Assembly (NCBI RefSeq): GCF_030540765.1
Contig: NZ_JAUOEL010000006.1
Coordinates: 310,001 to 374,000 of the forward strand
Source of the DNA: Flavivirga jejuensis
GTDB lineage: Bacteria; Bacteroidota; Bacteroidia; Flavobacteriales; Flavobacteriaceae
DNA: 64,000 nucleotides
Direction of reading: 5' to 3'
Shown in pieces: positions 7,424 through 17,800 of the stretch (the first letter of the stretch is position 1; each line of letters starts with the position of its first letter). Both the position numbers and the translations under genes were made by a program. Under the pieces are notes generated by a model. It was not told where the DNA came from and made no database searches. It worked only from the letters and a program-made list of their open reading frames with translations.

Positions 7424-7658
7424 AAGGCTTTCCTGCGTTCCAAAAATAAGCCTAAATAAAAGTCATGCCTCCTTAACGACGACTGCCGTATAGCCAGTAA
7501 ACAGGTAACCGCTATACTCTTCCCTAAGACTCCTAGATATCTCGGTTTTGACAATATGTTCCGCTTTCTCGACGCTTCATCAGTAGGTTCGCTCTCGCTC
7601 ACCTCTTTTATTCGCACTTGACTCTTTAAAAAAAGTCTTTTCTTTTCTCGCTTCACAC
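7085..7658 (-). mobile_element. Decayed group II intron, 5' part only
   Basis: Read on the minus strand, the element starts at 7658 with GTGTGAAGCGAG, fitting the GUGYG 5' end of group II introns. It continues with blocks I associate with domains I-III of bacterial group II introns: GTGAGCGAGAGCGAACCTAC, GCGGAACATATTG, GTCGTTAAGGAGGCATGAC, GGAACGCAGGAAAGCC, and ACAAAAGGATGCGGATTGG. The encoded reverse transcriptase is cut at about 7085. Domains V-VI are missing, and the break abuts REP-like element 5. It is a non-functional relic. The exact 5' boundary is inferred. Confidence 0.75.
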
Positions 7659-7765
7659 TATAAAATCACTCCTATAGCATCAGAAAAGTAGTTTGATACA
7701 CGCTCCTGGAAGCCTATATCGGTAGACCTAATACCATCTTATTTTTAGTTACGTAAGTCTTTCGA

Positions 7766-7800
7766 CTTACTCACAGCACACCCGAGGACTTGCGGGGGTT
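7766..7800 (+). repeat. Degenerate REP-like element 6
   Basis: CTTACTCACAGCACA ... CGAGGACTTGCGGGGG matches the outer parts of elements 1-5 but has lost the central palindrome. It is preceded by the hairpin GTAAGTC-TTTC-GACTTAC. It bounds the island on the right. Confidence 0.5.
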
Positions 7801-7835
7801 ACAAACTTCGAAGAGCTGGTAATTAAATGACCCTA

Positions 7836-8129
7836 TTAATATATTAATAGATTAATCAAATAAGCCAGAATAAGTCCTAATAGAATACTAAACCATTTTA
7901 AATTCATTTTGCCTTTTACTAGAAAAAGAAATAAAGTAAAAAACAGAAAAGGCGCTTCTCTTAAAAAAAGTATAGTAAGTGTTATGGCATCGGATTCTAC
8001 ATTTCTATCACTGAAATAATTCCATATAGTTTCTGAAAATATTATTTTAAATAATTCTACTAATAGAAATAAAACAATTGATATTATAAAAATATCTATA
8101 ACCTGTCTCTTTTTAGTTTTGTGCTGCAT
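7836..8129 (-). CDS. Small membrane protein, candidate immunity protein for the Rhs C-terminus
   Basis: 97 residues with a basic N-terminus (MQHKTKKRQ). Three hydrophobic stretches are visible, about 11-30, 55-70 and 79-97, so an inner-membrane protein is likely. Its ATG lies inside the last codons of the 2083-aa Rhs gene (17-nt overlap, different frame), which implies translational coupling. In polymorphic toxin loci the gene directly after the variable Rhs C-terminus usually encodes the cognate immunity protein, and membrane immunity proteins commonly pair with pore-forming or membrane-acting toxins. I recognise no named family, so the role is inferred from position and topology. Confidence 0.6.
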   Translation of the reverse strand: MQHKTKKRQVIDIFIISIVLFLLVELFKIIFSETIWNYFSDRNVESDAITLTILFLREAPFLFFTLFLFLVKGKMNLKWFSILLGLILAYLINLLIY

Positions 8130-11100
8130 CTCCTAAATTTTTACCTATATCTTCTGCCATTTTACTTAATTTTTTCGTTTGTTTTGCCAATTTATCTCTA
8201 TTACTTCTTTGATTAGATGCATTTTGCTCTAAACTACTTTTAACCACTTCAAAAAAATCATTTCCTGATTCATTTAAAGTTTGCGTTTCAGATGAGCTTA
8301 CCGTAGTTGAATCTTCTTCAAAAATAGAATGTATACTTCCATTTGGATTTTCTTCTGAAAAACCACCTCCTCTATAAACAGAAAATGTCTGTGTTGTAGT
8401 TGTAGTTGTAGTTGTTACTTCACTATCTAATGATATATCTCCTGTTAAATCGATAGACTGATTAACGGTAGTTGTGGTTAGAACAAAACTTCCCGTTTTA
8501 TTATCTTTTGCTGATACTTTGTTACCATTCTTGTCGAAAAATTGACCAACTTGAGTCATCTGTTCTCTTGACACACTAACAAAGTTTTCTTTTACTCCAA
8601 CAGCTTTTTGTATTTTTTGCATTCCAGAGCTTAGATTGCTATCATTTACATTATAAGTTGTAACACTTGAAGCTCTATTATTCTTAAATGAACTAGTTCG
8701 CATTCTTGCACCATTTCTCCTTTCTGGAGATAAAACTTTTCCTTTTTCAGATATAACATTAACATTTGTACGGTCTCCTGGACCAAAAGGCATCATCCCA
8801 TCTGGGTCTATAAAGAATATAGGATTATCAAAAGCATAATTATAAGGACTATGTCTTCTCATCTTTTCCGCCAATGGGTCAAGGTTCATCCACCTTCCTA
8901 GTTCAGGGTCATAGTTCCTAGCCGTAATATCATACCAACCTAAACCTAACTCATCCTGATACTCTTTACCCCCAAACTTCCGTTTCAACGCTATATTAGT
9001 ACTAGCTACATTTAAGTTGTACCCTTTATGTTTTAAACCAAAAGGATAGTAGTTATTCTCCTCCAGTATTTCAACAGTTGCAGGATCGTTAACTTTGCGG
9101 ATACTTACATCATCATACCATACGCTCCCAGCATAATAGTTGTCAATTCTTAAATTAAGTTTGGTTATATTAGCAGGCACACTTACTCTTTTTTCTACAT
9201 AGCACCATTTTCCTTTTACAGTTGGATCGTGTTGGTCCAATAAAGTATAATAACCTGTTTCTCCATCTTCATTCATAAAAAGAAAAATTCTTGCTTTGTT
9301 TTCTGTTATATTTTCCATATAAACCCATGCAGAATATATATAGTCTGTAGTTTCGGTATTACTAATATCTATCCATTCATTGCTATGAACAGCATTTGCC
9401 CAATAGATCGATGGATGTGGGTCTAACCTTGCAGTATAATTCCCTTGAAATTTGAAGTTGCTGTCAAACTCATCTACCTCCCAACCCCAAGTATGTCCTG
9501 TACCGTCCCAACCAGATACACTCTCAAAACCATCAAAGAATATTTGGGTTGACCCTCCCGTTATAATTCCATCATCATTACTATCATTATAACTTAAGCG
9601 AATGTTACCAAGATGGTCTCTGTATTGGTATATATAATCAAAACTACTACCATTAGGCTCTACATATCCTTCGGGGTGGTTAAAGAATTTCAAAGAGCCA
9701 TCTTCATATACATGATTACCTGCATATTCAGTTGTTACACCTGTACTCACTGTTTTTTCAAGCTTTACACCAGTAGCATCATAGAGATAAGAAATAGTTC
9801 CTATATTACTACCCCCGTCATTAATATCTACTAATGTCGGTAAGTTTAAATGGTTATAGGTAATATTAGTAATGCCTTTGTTTAAATCCATTATCATATT
9901 CCCATTATCATCATAGGTATAATCATTATTTGAATTGGTACCGTCTTTAAACCCATAAGCGTCATTTCCTGTATCGGCTACCTCTAGCAGTTTGTTACTA
10001 TTCGTTTCATAGGTATAACTTAAGTTATCCATCGTTCCAAAGAGCGTAGCACCCGCATTGGTGTGTCCCTGTCTTTGCAAGTTAAGAATATTTCCGTTCT
10101 TATCATAAGCAATATTAGAGATATTATAATTGGTATTACTGGTATTGGTAGCACCAGTAATTCTGTTCAGCTCATCATAACTATAATTATACCATTTTAA
10201 GCTATTATCTGTATTAGCAGTTCGCCATTCGGTCGCAGATATGTTGCCATTAAACAGATTAGTCGCACCATAATCATTAGTATTATAATTGATCTTAAAA
10301 CCAAACAGATCGGCTCCTAAGCTGGAAGGATCATTGATTTGTTTGAGCCAACCACGAATGTTATAAGTATAATTAATCATTTGTAAGCCGGTTGAATTTT
10401 CAATATTACCAGCAACAGCACCTCCCACTTTTTTGTTTTCCAATTGTCCCAGTTCGTCATAAGTATTTAAAACAATTAGTTCTTCAGTTAAATTATTGAT
10501 CTTTTGCTTTTGAGATATGAGTCGTCCTGCATGGTCGTAGGCAAAGGTATCTACCGTAGTTATAGTACTTTGTCCTGTTTTATCGTGTACAGTGTTGGTT
10601 TCCGTTATCTGTCCTGTAAAATCCAATTGGCTTTTCACCTTATCGGTAGTTCCTAAATAATCATTAAAGCTATATACATAGATAGGTCTGGATTTTTCAT
10701 CGTAGTAAGTTACAGTAGTAATCCATTTTACTGGACTGGAGTCCAGAACACGTACCTTACTCCCCGTAGCCAAGCCTTTTGTGTTGGTGATAGGAGCTAT
10801 TCCATAGGACGTTTCTGAAACTCCCGATTCAATATCGAAGGTATAATCGTCGTAGTAATTGATGGTGTGCAGCTCATCCGTAGCAGCTACGGTTGGATAT
10901 CCCCCATTATCATAATAAATAATCGTTCCCGCTATGGTAGTATATGACGAACTTTTGGTAACATATTGTGAGCTGTTAGCATCTGCCAGATCCTGCAGAT
11001 CTGTTCTAAAACTCCCGTCACTGTACATTCCGGTGTAAGCGACCCTTCCAAATGCATCGTACTTGGTAAAGAGCCACTTATCATCTTCTTCTAAATTCGC

Positions 11101-14100
11101 ATCCTGCGTTAAAATAGGTTGATTCAGTTTATTATAAACAATATACTCCCAGCCTTTCCCTGGTATCTTCTTTTCCACTAGTCTATTTCTATGGTCATAT
11201 ATATATTGATACCCTAAATTATCTAATATAGTAGATGTTATAGAAACAGAAGTATCTATATTAGGAGGGAGTACATAGGTTAAATTTCCAAAATCATCAT
11301 ACACATAATAGGTGTCATGAGGCGTAGAAATACCATTAACGTCTGCATAAGTTCTCTTTAAAATCACCCGCCCTTGTTTGTCCTTAAACTCTTCGATGGT
11401 ATGGTTGGTACCACTGGTCCAATTCTCATCTTTGGTAATACTTTTATATAATTTGCCTACCACATAATTTCCGTGATCTATTAATGCTGGCGTAAAAGTA
11501 TTATCCGCAAATGTAGTGGTTACACTGTAGTGCTTAACTTCGTTTAAAATATTGGTTTGATATTCAAACTTTATGGTATTATCTGTATCACTAGTTTTAT
11601 TAACTAGCCAATCATTTCCTGGAGCTCCTTGTTCTAATATTCTACTCAGAGGAGAAGCTTCGAAATGTTTCTCTGAATAAGGATTTGTGGTATCCTCATA
11701 TTCAGGAACATCGTAAAAACTATGGGTCGACGCTTCCGAACCTGATCTATAACTCCCTAAATTTCCTGTAGTTTCATGGTAAGGCAACCAATCCTTATCT
11801 TGACGCCCATAGGTATCATAGCCTATATGGGTTACAATATCCTTCTTATCTGGTGCTGCCTTGATACCAACACTTTGCATAGGTCTCCCTAAACCATCAA
11901 AATAGGCGACACTCTCTATAATATCTGTATCTTGATTTATTTCAGAATCACTACTCATGGGTTTTTGATAGGTCCTAGTATAGATATAATTCTCATCGGA
12001 TAAAACAGCAGGGGTATAATCACAGCCATTATAAGTTCCATATTCTGTTGGACATTGATCAGCATTATTGGTAACATAACCTGCTGGCATGACACTATAA
12101 AATACACTTACAGTGGCATCTCCAAAGCCATCATCATCTATATCTGCATAAAAGGTTTGAGGTGCTATGTTAGTGATATTTACTGTATTATCATCATAAT
12201 CTAAATTATTGGCTACATAATTATTTGGTTGTATACAGGCTCCTATTGAAACTCCAGAGCTACCATAACCATCTCCATCAGCATCAGCATACCAAGTTGT
12301 TGACTGAGAAATAGTATAACTTACGGTACTAGCTGTACTCCAACAACCACTGCTATTGTTTCTTGCTCTTAAATAATAAACTGTTCCACTGGTGCGGGTT
12401 ATACTGGTTGATGAGCTACTTGTACTAGTACCACTAGAACTACTTTGCCAATAATAGGTAATACCACTGGGAGACGTGCTTCTTGTTAAAACGGTGCTAC
12501 CACAATTGTTAGTGACCGTTGGTGTTGCAGGTATACCAGGTACTACATTCACTAAATAGCTAACACTTCTGGCTATACTCCAACAGCCATTACTATTGTT
12601 TCTTGCTCTTAAATAATAAACTGTTCCACTGGTACGGGTTATACTGGTTGATGAGCTACTTGTACTAGTGCCATTAGTACTACTTTGCCAATAATAGGTA
12701 ATACCACTGGGAGGCGTGCTTCTTGTTAAAACGGTACTCCCACAATTGTTAGTAACCGTTGGTGTTGATGGTGTACTGGGTACTACATTCACTAAATAGC
12801 TAACACTTCTAGCTGTACTCCAACAGCCATTGCTGTTATTTCTTGCTCTTAAATAATAAACTGTTCCATTGGTACGGGTTATACTAGTTGATGAACTACT
12901 AGTGCTAGTGCCACTAGAGCTACTTTGCCAATAGTAAGTAATACCACTGGGAGGCGTGCTTCTTGTTAAAACGGTATTACCACAATTATTAGTAACCGTT
13001 GGTGTTGCAGGTATACCGGGTACTACATTCACTAAATAGCTAACACTTCTGGCTGTACTCCAACAGCCATTGCTGTTATTTCTTGCTCTTAAATAATAAA
13101 CTGTTCCACTGGTACGAGTTATACTGGTTGATGAACTACTAGTGCTAGTACCATTAGAGCTACTTTGCCAATAGTAAGTAATACCACTAGGAGGCGTGCT
13201 TCTTGTTAAAACGGTACTACCACAATTGTTAGTAACCGTTGGTGTTGCAGGTATACTAGGTATCTCATTCACTGAATAGCTGACACTTCTAACAATACTC
13301 CAGCATAAATTGCTGTTGTTTCTAGCACGTATGTAATAAATCGTACCTGAGGTTCTTGTTACTGTTGTACTAGAATTTGAAGTACTAGTACCAGAACTAC
13401 TACTTTGCCAGTAGTAGGTGACCCCACTGGGTGGCGTACTTCTGGTAAGTACGGTACTGCCACAGTTATTGGTCACTGTTGGTTTTACAGGTATAAGAGG
13501 TGCTTTATTCACCGAATAGTTGACACTTCTGGCTGTACCCCAGCATGAACTGTTATTATTTTTAGGACGTAAGTAATAAACCGTACCTGAGATTCTTGTT
13601 ATTGTTGTGCTTGAATTTGAAGTACTGGTACCAGAACTACTGCTTTGCCAGTAGTAGGTGACCCCGCTGGGTGGGGTACTTCTGGTTAGTATTGTACTGT
13701 TACAGTTATTGGTCACTGTCGGGATGGCTGGAGTGGCCGGTACAGTATTGATGCTATAGCTTACACTTCTAGAGGTTGTACTCCATACATTACTACTATT
13801 TCTGGCACGTAAGTAATAAATACTGCCGCTAGTAAGTGTAATGGTACTGGCAGAATTAGAAGTGCTTGTTCCACCCGCACTACTTTGCCAATACCAGGTC
13901 ACCCCACTAGGAGGCGTGCCTCGTTGTAATACAGTATTACCACAATTAGTACTTTGTATCGTAGGAGTCGTTGGAGGTGGTGGCGCACTAGCCGAAACCG
14001 TAACAGTTATCTCATCATAATAATCAGAATAATCATCATACACATCTACCATAAGTGTCTTGGTTCCTAAGGAGGTCCATGTGATATTAATATTAGGGGC

Positions 14101-14364
14101 GTTATAATCAAAATAAGTGCTACTATTCGATTCCGTTATAACCCCTCCAGAATTGGCATACCACATATAATAAAATCCAGATCCGGGAGTACTGTAATTA
14201 CTATCGATAAAGGCATAGGGCTCAGATTGTCCTATAGTAGGATTTAAATGCCCGTCAATAAAATAAGTCTGAGCATAAAGACTACCTGAGCATATAAAAC
14301 ACATTGCTAAAAAAATCAGTGCTTTAATATTGAATGTATTATGGTTTATTGTTATTGCTGTCAT
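8113..14364 (-). CDS. Giant secreted Rhs/YD-repeat protein with Ig-like array and variable C-terminus
   Basis: 2083 residues. Domains in order: Sec signal peptide (1-31, ending SLYAQ); PKD-like beta domain (~35-125); seven ~80-residue Ig-like repeats (~135-690, each with TNNC, YYWQSS and CW); two D-x-D-x-D-G-x-G calcium-type motifs (DADGDGYG, DIDDDGFG; ~690-790); the DUF6443-type segment YFDGLGRPMQS (~820); YD repeats (~850-1600); an inserted jelly-roll-like domain (~1606-1760); the Rhs core end (YYPFGLKHKGYN ... DPELGRWMNLDPLAEKMR ... FFIDPDGM, to ~1858). A different ~225-residue Thr/Ser-rich tail follows. The architecture fits a polymorphic surface toxin or adhesin. No peptidase or nuclease motif is recognisable in the tail. 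Confidence 0.9.
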   Translation of the reverse strand: MTAITINHNTFNIKALIFLAMCFICSGSLYAQTYFIDGHLNPTIGQSEPYAFIDSNYSTPGSGFYYMWYANSGGVITESNSSTYFDYNAPNINITWTSLGTKTLMVDVYDDYSDYYDEITVTVSASAPPPPTTPTIQSTNCGNTVLQRGTPPSGVTWYWQSSAGGTSTSNSASTITLTSGSIYYLRARNSSNVWSTTSRSVSYSINTVPATPAIPTVTNNCNSTILTRSTPPSGVTYYWQSSSSGTSTSNSSTTITRISGTVYYLRPKNNNSSCWGTARSVNYSVNKAPLIPVKPTVTNNCGSTVLTRSTPPSGVTYYWQSSSSGTSTSNSSTTVTRTSGTIYYIRARNNSNLCWSIVRSVSYSVNEIPSIPATPTVTNNCGSTVLTRSTPPSGITYYWQSSSNGTSTSSSSTSITRTSGTVYYLRARNNSNGCWSTARSVSYLVNVVPGIPATPTVTNNCGNTVLTRSTPPSGITYYWQSSSSGTSTSSSSTSITRTNGTVYYLRARNNSNGCWSTARSVSYLVNVVPSTPSTPTVTNNCGSTVLTRSTPPSGITYYWQSSTNGTSTSSSSTSITRTSGTVYYLRARNNSNGCWSIARSVSYLVNVVPGIPATPTVTNNCGSTVLTRSTSPSGITYYWQSSSSGTSTSSSSTSITRTSGTVYYLRARNNSSGCWSTASTVSYTISQSTTWYADADGDGYGSSGVSIGACIQPNNYVANNLDYDDNTVNITNIAPQTFYADIDDDGFGDATVSVFYSVMPAGYVTNNADQCPTEYGTYNGCDYTPAVLSDENYIYTRTYQKPMSSDSEINQDTDIIESVAYFDGLGRPMQSVGIKAAPDKKDIVTHIGYDTYGRQDKDWLPYHETTGNLGSYRSGSEASTHSFYDVPEYEDTTNPYSEKHFEASPLSRILEQGAPGNDWLVNKTSDTDNTIKFEYQTNILNEVKHYSVTTTFADNTFTPALIDHGNYVVGKLYKSITKDENWTSGTNHTIEEFKDKQGRVILKRTYADVNGISTPHDTYYVYDDFGNLTYVLPPNIDTSVSITSTILDNLGYQYIYDHRNRLVEKKIPGKGWEYIVYNKLNQPILTQDANLEEDDKWLFTKYDAFGRVAYTGMYSDGSFRTDLQDLADANSSQYVTKSSSYTTIAGTIIYYDNGGYPTVAATDELHTINYYDDYTFDIESGVSETSYGIAPITNTKGLATGSKVRVLDSSPVKWITTVTYYDEKSRPIYVYSFNDYLGTTDKVKSQLDFTGQITETNTVHDKTGQSTITTVDTFAYDHAGRLISQKQKINNLTEELIVLNTYDELGQLENKKVGGAVAGNIENSTGLQMINYTYNIRGWLKQINDPSSLGADLFGFKINYNTNDYGATNLFNGNISATEWRTANTDNSLKWYNYSYDELNRITGATNTSNTNYNISNIAYDKNGNILNLQRQGHTNAGATLFGTMDNLSYTYETNSNKLLEVADTGNDAYGFKDGTNSNNDYTYDDNGNMIMDLNKGITNITYNHLNLPTLVDINDGGSNIGTISYLYDATGVKLEKTVSTGVTTEYAGNHVYEDGSLKFFNHPEGYVEPNGSSFDYIYQYRDHLGNIRLSYNDSNDDGIITGGSTQIFFDGFESVSGWDGTGHTWGWEVDEFDSNFKFQGNYTARLDPHPSIYWANAVHSNEWIDISNTETTDYIYSAWVYMENITENKARIFLFMNEDGETGYYTLLDQHDPTVKGKWCYVEKRVSVPANITKLNLRIDNYYAGSVWYDDVSIRKVNDPATVEILEENNYYPFGLKHKGYNLNVASTNIALKRKFGGKEYQDELGLGWYDITARNYDPELGRWMNLDPLAEKMRRHSPYNYAFDNPIFFIDPDGMMPFGPGDRTNVNVISEKGKVLSPERRNGARMRTSSFKNNRASSVTTYNVNDSNLSSGMQKIQKAVGVKENFVSVSREQMTQVGQFFDKNGNKVSAKDNKTGSFVLTTTTVNQSIDLTGDISLDSEVTTTTTTTTQTFSVYRGGGFSEENPNGSIHSIFEEDSTTVSSSETQTLNESGNDFFEVVKSSLEQNASNQRSNRDKLAKQTKKLSKMAEDIGKNLGDAAQN
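12290..13970 (-). repeat. 240-bp coding tandem repeat (7 units)
   Basis: The Ig-like part of the Rhs gene is built of seven units with an exact 240-bp (80-codon) period. The four units nearest 12290 are almost identical in DNA. The three nearest 13970 are more diverged. This gradient points to recent expansion at the C-terminal side of the array, and the number may vary between strains. Confidence 0.9.
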
Positions 14365-14368
14365 GTTT

Positions 14369-14818
14369 TTAGTTTTTTGTTAAATACCAATGTGTAAACA
14401 AGACATTAACATTGCTGTCTTTGGGCTTAATTTGGCTTAAGATTAAAGTATTTCTTTCAAGTTTTTTAATTTTAAATAGTATCGTTTTTTCATTGAGGGC
14501 AGTGATTTCGAGGTTGTTGTCCTTATTTATAGCCCAAGCAGCTGTAGTGTTTTTACCCCCTGTTAATACCTGAACATAAGAGCCATCATCGTTAAAAGTG
14601 ACTTTACGATTTTTATATCTTGTTGATATTTTACTTTGGAGGGCAATGTCCATTTGTGCATAATGAGCTTTTGATTTCTGGGACATATTATTTATGGAAG
14701 CTTGATAATCAAAAGTCCACGTGCCTATAAGTTGTTCTAGTGTAATTTGAGCACTGACTGTTTGTGGGATATTGAAAATGGTTATCAATAATATGAATAT
14801 ATAGTGATGTGGTTTCAT
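14369..14818 (-). CDS. Small secreted lipocalin-like protein
   Basis: 149 residues. Signal peptide of about 23 residues (MKPHHYIFILLITIFNIPQTVSAQ). Then comes the lipocalin-like opening LIGTWTFDYQ and beta strands with TFNDDGSYVQVL and AAWAINKDNNLEI, the pattern of Bacteroidota lipocalin-like proteins. It has no lipobox. It sits between the two giant YD-repeat genes: 35 nt after the upstream one and 4 nt before the start of the 2083-aa gene. It is therefore almost certainly co-transcribed with them and may assist their export or folding at the envelope. That role is an inference; no biochemical activity can be assigned. Confidence 0.7.
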   Translation of the reverse strand: MKPHHYIFILLITIFNIPQTVSAQITLEQLIGTWTFDYQASINNMSQKSKAHYAQMDIALQSKISTRYKNRKVTFNDDGSYVQVLTGGKNTTAAWAINKDNNLEITALNEKTILFKIKKLERNTLILSQIKPKDSNVNVLFTHWYLTKN

Positions 14819-14853
14819 ATAACTATGTGTTTGTTTTTAAAAATTTAGCTATT

Positions 14854-17800
14854 TTAATATTCATCTATTATCCCCGAAAACAGGAGTCCATTATTACCGC
14901 CTGTTTTATCTGATATAAAACTAAATACTGCTGATTGCGATTCTGGATAACTATTATTATTAGATAATATAAATTCAATTTCAAAAGAAATATATGCTCC
15001 TGGTGCTATTGTGTAGGGAAATCCATAATTAGATATAAAAATCAATGAGTTATTATTATTAGCATTACTAAGGGTTAAAGTAGAAGTTCCTGTATTATAA
15101 ACTTCAATAGTCCTAAAAGCAGATTCTTCTTCAGTGGTTCCATTATTATAAATAGTACCAAAATCTAAACTATTTATACTCGCGCCATTATATCTAATAT
15201 CTATAATTCTAGTTCCTGTATTACTAGCAGCTCTTCCCTCTCCTGATAGTTGTAAATTAGGACCAGAAGCACCTGAAATATCTGCTATTCCAGAATATGT
15301 AGTAACTGCTGTAGGTTTAAAAGATATTTGAATATTTTTTGGTGTGCCTCTAGTTACTGTAAAAGGTGGTGTCGAACTAGTATTGGCAAATTCAAAGCCG
15401 TTAGGAAGGTTTATTGCGCTGATAGTAAGCGTACTTCCTAAATAAACAGCTGGTGTAGTATTTTCAATAACAAAAGTCATCGTATTCGTAGAACCAACAT
15501 CACTTAAAAGAAAATCATGAGAACTTGGAGTAATACTATAGGTGCCATATGGGGCATTATCTCCAAGAAGCGTTTGTCCTCCTCCACAATTTAAATCTCC
15601 TGAATAAGCAGGAACGGGAATGGGGTCGTAAGTCCCATAGGGGATATAATGGTATTCATAATCACTGATTACTTTTCCTTCATCATCTTTAATGCTCTCT
15701 AACTTATTGTCAGCATTATAATTATAATTGACGGTATAATCTTTAGAATCTGTAACACTAGTAATACCTACTAAAGGTTTATAAGTATAGGTAGTAATCA
15801 TACTGTTTTCCATTGATGCATTGGTTCTAAGTCCATTAATAATAGACATATTAGATTCATCATAGGTTTCTAATGTGGTTGGTGAAATGCTTAAAGCAGA
15901 CGCAATATCACTATAATCAGCATTTTCAATTTTAGCAATAGGATATTGCTTATCATAACCCCATATATACGATGCATGTGTGCCGTCTTCCTTAGAAACA
16001 TCTAGAATATTCCCTTTATCATCATAATCTTCTATAGTATAGAGTGATTGAAAACCAGAGGGTCCTTTTTTAGTATATACATTTTCAAGTTTATAAATAG
16101 TATTTCCCCAATCTTTATAACCGTAAAGCTCTTTATTTAATAAAGTGTTGTTTTTGTAAACTTCTTTTTCTATAACACGACCATGATAATTTTTACTAGC
16201 AGCAAAGGTATTTACCATGTTTTCTTGATCTGTAGTTAAATTAGTTCTATCTGGAATAGCATCACCTACTGGGTAATAATATTTTTCGGTTAATGTGCCT
16301 CCATCACTAGTAGTTACAGTTTTAGATTTTAAATTAAACGTGTAGGTATTATCATAAACAAAAGTGGTCTCATTAACTATTTCTTCACCATCTCTATAAT
16401 CGGTTTGTTTGGTAGAAGTTAGCCTGTTGTCTTTTAGTTCTAACCAATAATTATCTGCTTTCAAGAATCCATACTTGCCAACATATGTGTATAATGGTGA
16501 ATTTGGAAGAATAGAAATAGTGTTTAACAGGGATTCAGGTAAACCTGAAACACCTTCAAGCCAAACACTTACTCGGGAAAATATATTTCTAACAAGTCTT
16601 AAGTTATCAGAATAGTTGTTTTCTATAAGTTTTAGTGTATTATCGTTGGAGTCTTTTATTTCTTGACGTATTAATCTGGGAGCACTCCCTATGTTACGAA
16701 AAACATCTGGAAAAAAAATCGGAGTACTTTTGGAGTCTAAACTATTAGTAGGCGTTGAGCCATCTAAATGCACGAGGTATTCAGAACTCGTGAATTCATA
16801 ATCGAAAATCGTTTTTCCTCCATTACTATATTCTGTTACTTGATCGTACCAAATAATTGGTTCTGTAGTAATATTAGTTTTAGCATAAGGACTTATAGTT
16901 CTATATCTATAACTTCCTCCAGTATTAGTCATACCAGTAGTCTCATTAAGAGCAGTCCGTTGTGTTATGTAAGCATTAGCATAATCAGATTGCCCACCAA
17001 GCCCAATGTTTGGTAAGGTACTATTGCCTATACCCGATTCATTTTGTCCATATTTATAACTTTTGGTTAGTGTTTTATTTGAAACTGGATCATGCGTATC
17101 TATTTTCTTAATTCGTAAGCCCATACCACAAACCACACCCTCTGTCACTGTCTCATAAACATTTGGTTCGTATTCAAAACTGGTTTGCCCTCCAGTAGGG
17201 TATATAATATTTTTTAAAATACGAGCTTGTGATTTTACAGGGTCAAATACAGGGTTTAAATGGCCAATTTTTTTAGGAGTTAAGCCATTTGTGGTATAAG
17301 AATCAAAATAAATATACATTTCTGGAACTGCACTTATGCTACTAAAATTACCATTAAAAAGCCCTAAATAATCTCTACCAATAAAACGACCAGCTGGATC
17401 TGATATATCTTGTTCATCATAACTAAATTCATAAGCGCCCTCACCACTTACCGTAAGTTTTTTTAGTTGTTTGTTTACGCGCTCAAAATCTACTGTTTTT
17501 ACAGTGGTATTGTCTCTGTTTTTAAATGTTATATTATCAAGAGCATCATAGAGATTTGTTATTGTTGAGTAATTAAAACTTATGCTTTCCCCTGTCTCAT
17601 AAGTAATATTAGAGATACTTTTTATCGAAAATATCTGAGGAAAATAAATTGTACTGTTATAAGTAACTGGTGGTGGATTAGCATTTAGGTTAACGCTATG
17701 ATCAAAGCCATCGTAATAAATACTATTTCCAAATATTTCGTCTACAAAACCAATTGTTGGGGAAAGATCAGCTTGATAACTTACATTAAAAGGAGCATTG

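Noticed and set aside
9613-9834. Open frames on the strand opposite to the Rhs genes and other large genes
   Set aside because: They are antisense shadows of well-supported coding sequences, with no independent motif.
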